From JAZLGI01 sp045616225 (GTDB lineage Bacteria; Spirochaetota; Spirochaetia; Sphaerochaetales; Sphaerochaetaceae), in the NCBI GenBank assembly GCA_045616225.1, contig JAZLGI010000022.1, positions 1 through 5,547 on the forward strand: a stretch of 5,547 nucleotides of DNA. The letters are read 5' to 3'. Below are positions 3,966 through 5,547 of this stretch, one piece after another. The notes beneath the pieces are model-generated. The model ran no database searches. It saw only the letters and a program-made list of their open reading frames with translations, and was not told where the DNA came from. The stretch's first letter is position 1. Each line of letters begins with the position of its first letter. The position numbers were made by a program, and so were the translations under genes.

Positions 3966-5547
3966 CTACTCAAACAACCCAAGACCAAAGAACTTCTCAA
4001 AGAAGGTCTTTAACTTTTCAAGAACATCTTTCTTTTTCTTTTCTCTCTTACCGCCAAAGACAGACATAGGAGGAAGTATTGAAGCAATCTCCTGTCCTAT
4101 CTCCTTAATGGAACCATCTTTGAATGAGTTGGCAATAAACTGCCTTGTTTCCTTGTCTTTGAGGTTCTCTTCTTTAATGATTGCAGAAAGTTCTTTCTCT
4201 TCTTGGTCTCTTACAAATTGCTTCCAATCATCACCAACCTTTGAAGATACATTTATGGTTTCTATGAAACCTTCAATAAGGTCTTTCTTGCTTCTTAATT
4301 CAGGTGAAGAACCAACTGCTTTCTTAATGGTTGCAAGTATTTCCTTATCAACACAATGACCCTCATGGTATTTTTCAACAAGCATCAGTATGTAGTCTAT
4401 ATTGACCTCAACCTGCTTGATTAACTCCATCTCAAAGAGCAAGTCACTGGAAATATCTTCCTTCTCAACAGCATCTTTCTTTTTGTAGTTGTCATAGATA
4501 TCAAGATAAATACTTTGATAGTCCTGCATTTGTCTGTCAGTGAGTATCTTGATACCCTCTTCTTCATCAAATCTATCAAATGAAGAGAGTATGTTTCTCA
4601 ATCTCAAAAATGCTCCAAAGAGTTGAATAAATAACTTCTGCTCTTTCTCACTTTCAATCTGTGTTCCAAGTGGGAACTTCTCCAAGATTTTATTTACTAT
4701 CTCTTCATAACCATCAACATGTTTATCATTCTTATCTGTATAACCATGGTAGTAGTCATCAAAGGTTTTAAGAAGAACAATACCTGATGCCTCCTTATCA
4801 CCAAAGAGTGAGATAGCATCATTGGTTTCCTGTTCCAAGTCCCTGAAACAAACTATGTTTCCATAAGTCTTAACTGAGTTGAGTATTCTGTTAGTTCTTG
4901 AAAATGCCTGAATAAGTCCATGCATCTTCAAGTTCTTATCAACCCATAATGTGTTCAGTGTAGTAGCATCAAAACCTGTGAGGAACATATTAACAACAAG
5001 GAGTATATCAACCTCTCTGTTCTTTACTCTTAAAGAAAGGTCTTTGTAATAATTTTGGAAGTTATCTCCATTTATGTTGAAGTTTGTATTGAACTGAACA
5101 TTGTAATCTTCTATTGCTTTTTCCAAGAACTGCTTGGAAGTAGTATCAAGACCCTCTGTATCTAAACTTTCATCTTCAATAGCATCTGGTGCTTCTTCAT
5201 TGGCACCATAGGAGAAGATGGTAGCAACTGATAAGTTTTTGTTCTTCTCCTTACACTGCTTTTGAAACTCCAAGTAATACTGCTTCAAAACAGGAATTGA
5301 AGAACAAGCAAAGATTGAATTGAAACCAAACTTTCTCTGTCCTTTAAGGTCATAGGAACTATTGCGTTTTGTCTTTTGGTCAAAGTGTTCCAAGACATAA
5401 TCAACCACTTCTGTAATTCTTCTTGGGTCAGCAAGTGCCTTCTCTCTGTCTATGGCAGATATGTCTTTGTCTTTAATTCCTTCCTTTGCTTTGAGAGTAT
5501 TTACATAGTCAATTCTAAATGGAAGAACATTGGCATCTCTAATGGCA
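3966..5547 (-). CDS. hsdR: Type I restriction enzyme motor/endonuclease subunit, C-terminal part (start outside window)
   Basis: HsdR translocates DNA with ATP and cuts it when the HsdM/HsdS complex finds an unmethylated site. The frame is open to the right edge: 526 residues are visible, and the N-terminal nuclease domain and Walker A/DEAD-box lobe lie outside. The visible part begins AIRDANVLPFRIDYVNT, followed by 'VVDYVLEHFDQKTKR', both typical of HsdR. Helicase motif V is at 'VVNMFLTGFDA' (TGFD, residues 190-193 of the visible part) and motif VI at QAFSRTNR (213-220), both intact. After about residue 250 the protein is helical, as expected of the C-terminal domain that docks on the methylase core, and ends in a lysine-rich then Phe/Gly-rich tail. 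The GTG at 5408 is internal, not a start. HsdR is usually about 1000 residues, so roughly half is shown; hsdM and hsdS may lie to the right. A 20-nt gap separates it from the next small gene. Confidence 0.93.
   Translation of the reverse strand, partial: AIRDANVLPFRIDYVNTLKAKEGIKDKDISAIDREKALADPRRITEVVDYVLEHFDQKTKRNSSYDLKGQRKFGFNSIFACSSIPVLKQYYLEFQKQCKEKNKNLSVATIFSYGANEEAPDAIEDESLDTEGLDTTSKQFLEKAIEDYNVQFNTNFNINGDNFQNYYKDLSLRVKNREVDILLVVNMFLTGFDATTLNTLWVDKNLKMHGLIQAFSRTNRILNSVKTYGNIVCFRDLEQETNDAISLFGDKEASGIVLLKTFDDYYHGYTDKNDKHVDGYEEIVNKILEKFPLGTQIESEKEQKLFIQLFGAFLRLRNILSSFDRFDEEEGIKILTDRQMQDYQSIYLDIYDNYKKKDAVEKEDISSDLLFEMELIKQVEVNIDYILMLVEKYHEGHCVDKEILATIKKAVGSSPELRSKKDLIEGFIETINVSSKVGDDWKQFVRDQEEKELSAIIKEENLKDKETRQFIANSFKDGSIKEIGQEIASILPPMSVFGGKREKKKKDVLEKLKTFFEKFFGLGLFE

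Noticed and set aside
4108..4359. Plus-strand open frame inside hsdR
   Set aside because: It is antisense to a well-supported HsdR C-terminal domain and has no recognisable content.
5406..5408. GTG at 5408 as the start of hsdR
   Set aside because: The frame stays open to the right edge and the upstream residues (IRDANVLPFRIDYVNT) are recognisable HsdR sequence, so this GTG is an internal valine codon.
1..5547. tRNA, rRNA, CRISPR array or riboswitch
   Set aside because: No array of spaced repeats, no cloverleaf-like sequence and no conserved aptamer motif was seen by eye in the intergenic regions.

Overview
The window holds the export end of a peptide-natural-product (RiPP/bacteriocin) locus on the left and the 3' end of a type I restriction operon on the right. 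Base composition is AT-rich, Shine-Dalgarno sites are purine-rich, and the leader/exporter style is common in gut and rumen anaerobes. A host such as Treponema or a clostridial/lachnospiraceal bacterium is plausible, but the sequence alone does not decide it.

Left block (minus strand, 1-2469): a 130-residue single-pass membrane protein resembling a shortened NHLM-type HlyD secretion protein is followed 8 nt later by a peptidase-containing ABC transporter of the NHLM/NHPM ABC1 type. The transporter has an intact C39 Cys-His-Asp triad and a complete set of ATPase motifs, and it runs off the left edge after 689 residues. Middle scar (about 2530-2960, minus strand): the first 35 codons of an exodeoxyribonuclease III gene, with ribosome binding site, are joined in frame to an internal piece of a group II-intron-like reverse transcriptase. 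The RT piece carries an in-frame stop and has no catalytic centre, so this is a recombination remnant.

Precursor block (plus strand, 2992-3600): a promoter with a perfect TATAAT, two tandem small genes and a strong hairpin terminator. The two peptides share about 80% of a 35-residue leader ending in Gly-Gly, then diverge completely into 30- and 31-residue cores. The divergently encoded C39 transporter is the obvious candidate to cut after Gly-Gly and export the cores. No modification enzyme is visible in the window.

Right block (minus strand, 3643-5547): the C-terminal 526 residues of a type I restriction HsdR motor subunit, followed 20 nt later by an unrecognised 100-residue protein with its own good ribosome binding site. 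This operon converges on the precursor operon, and the hairpin at 3560-3594 lies between them.

The most interesting material is the pair of precursors with one leader and two dissimilar cores, the hairpin-less mini membrane fusion protein, and the exoIII-RT chimera that places a foreign gene start upstream of the export operon.
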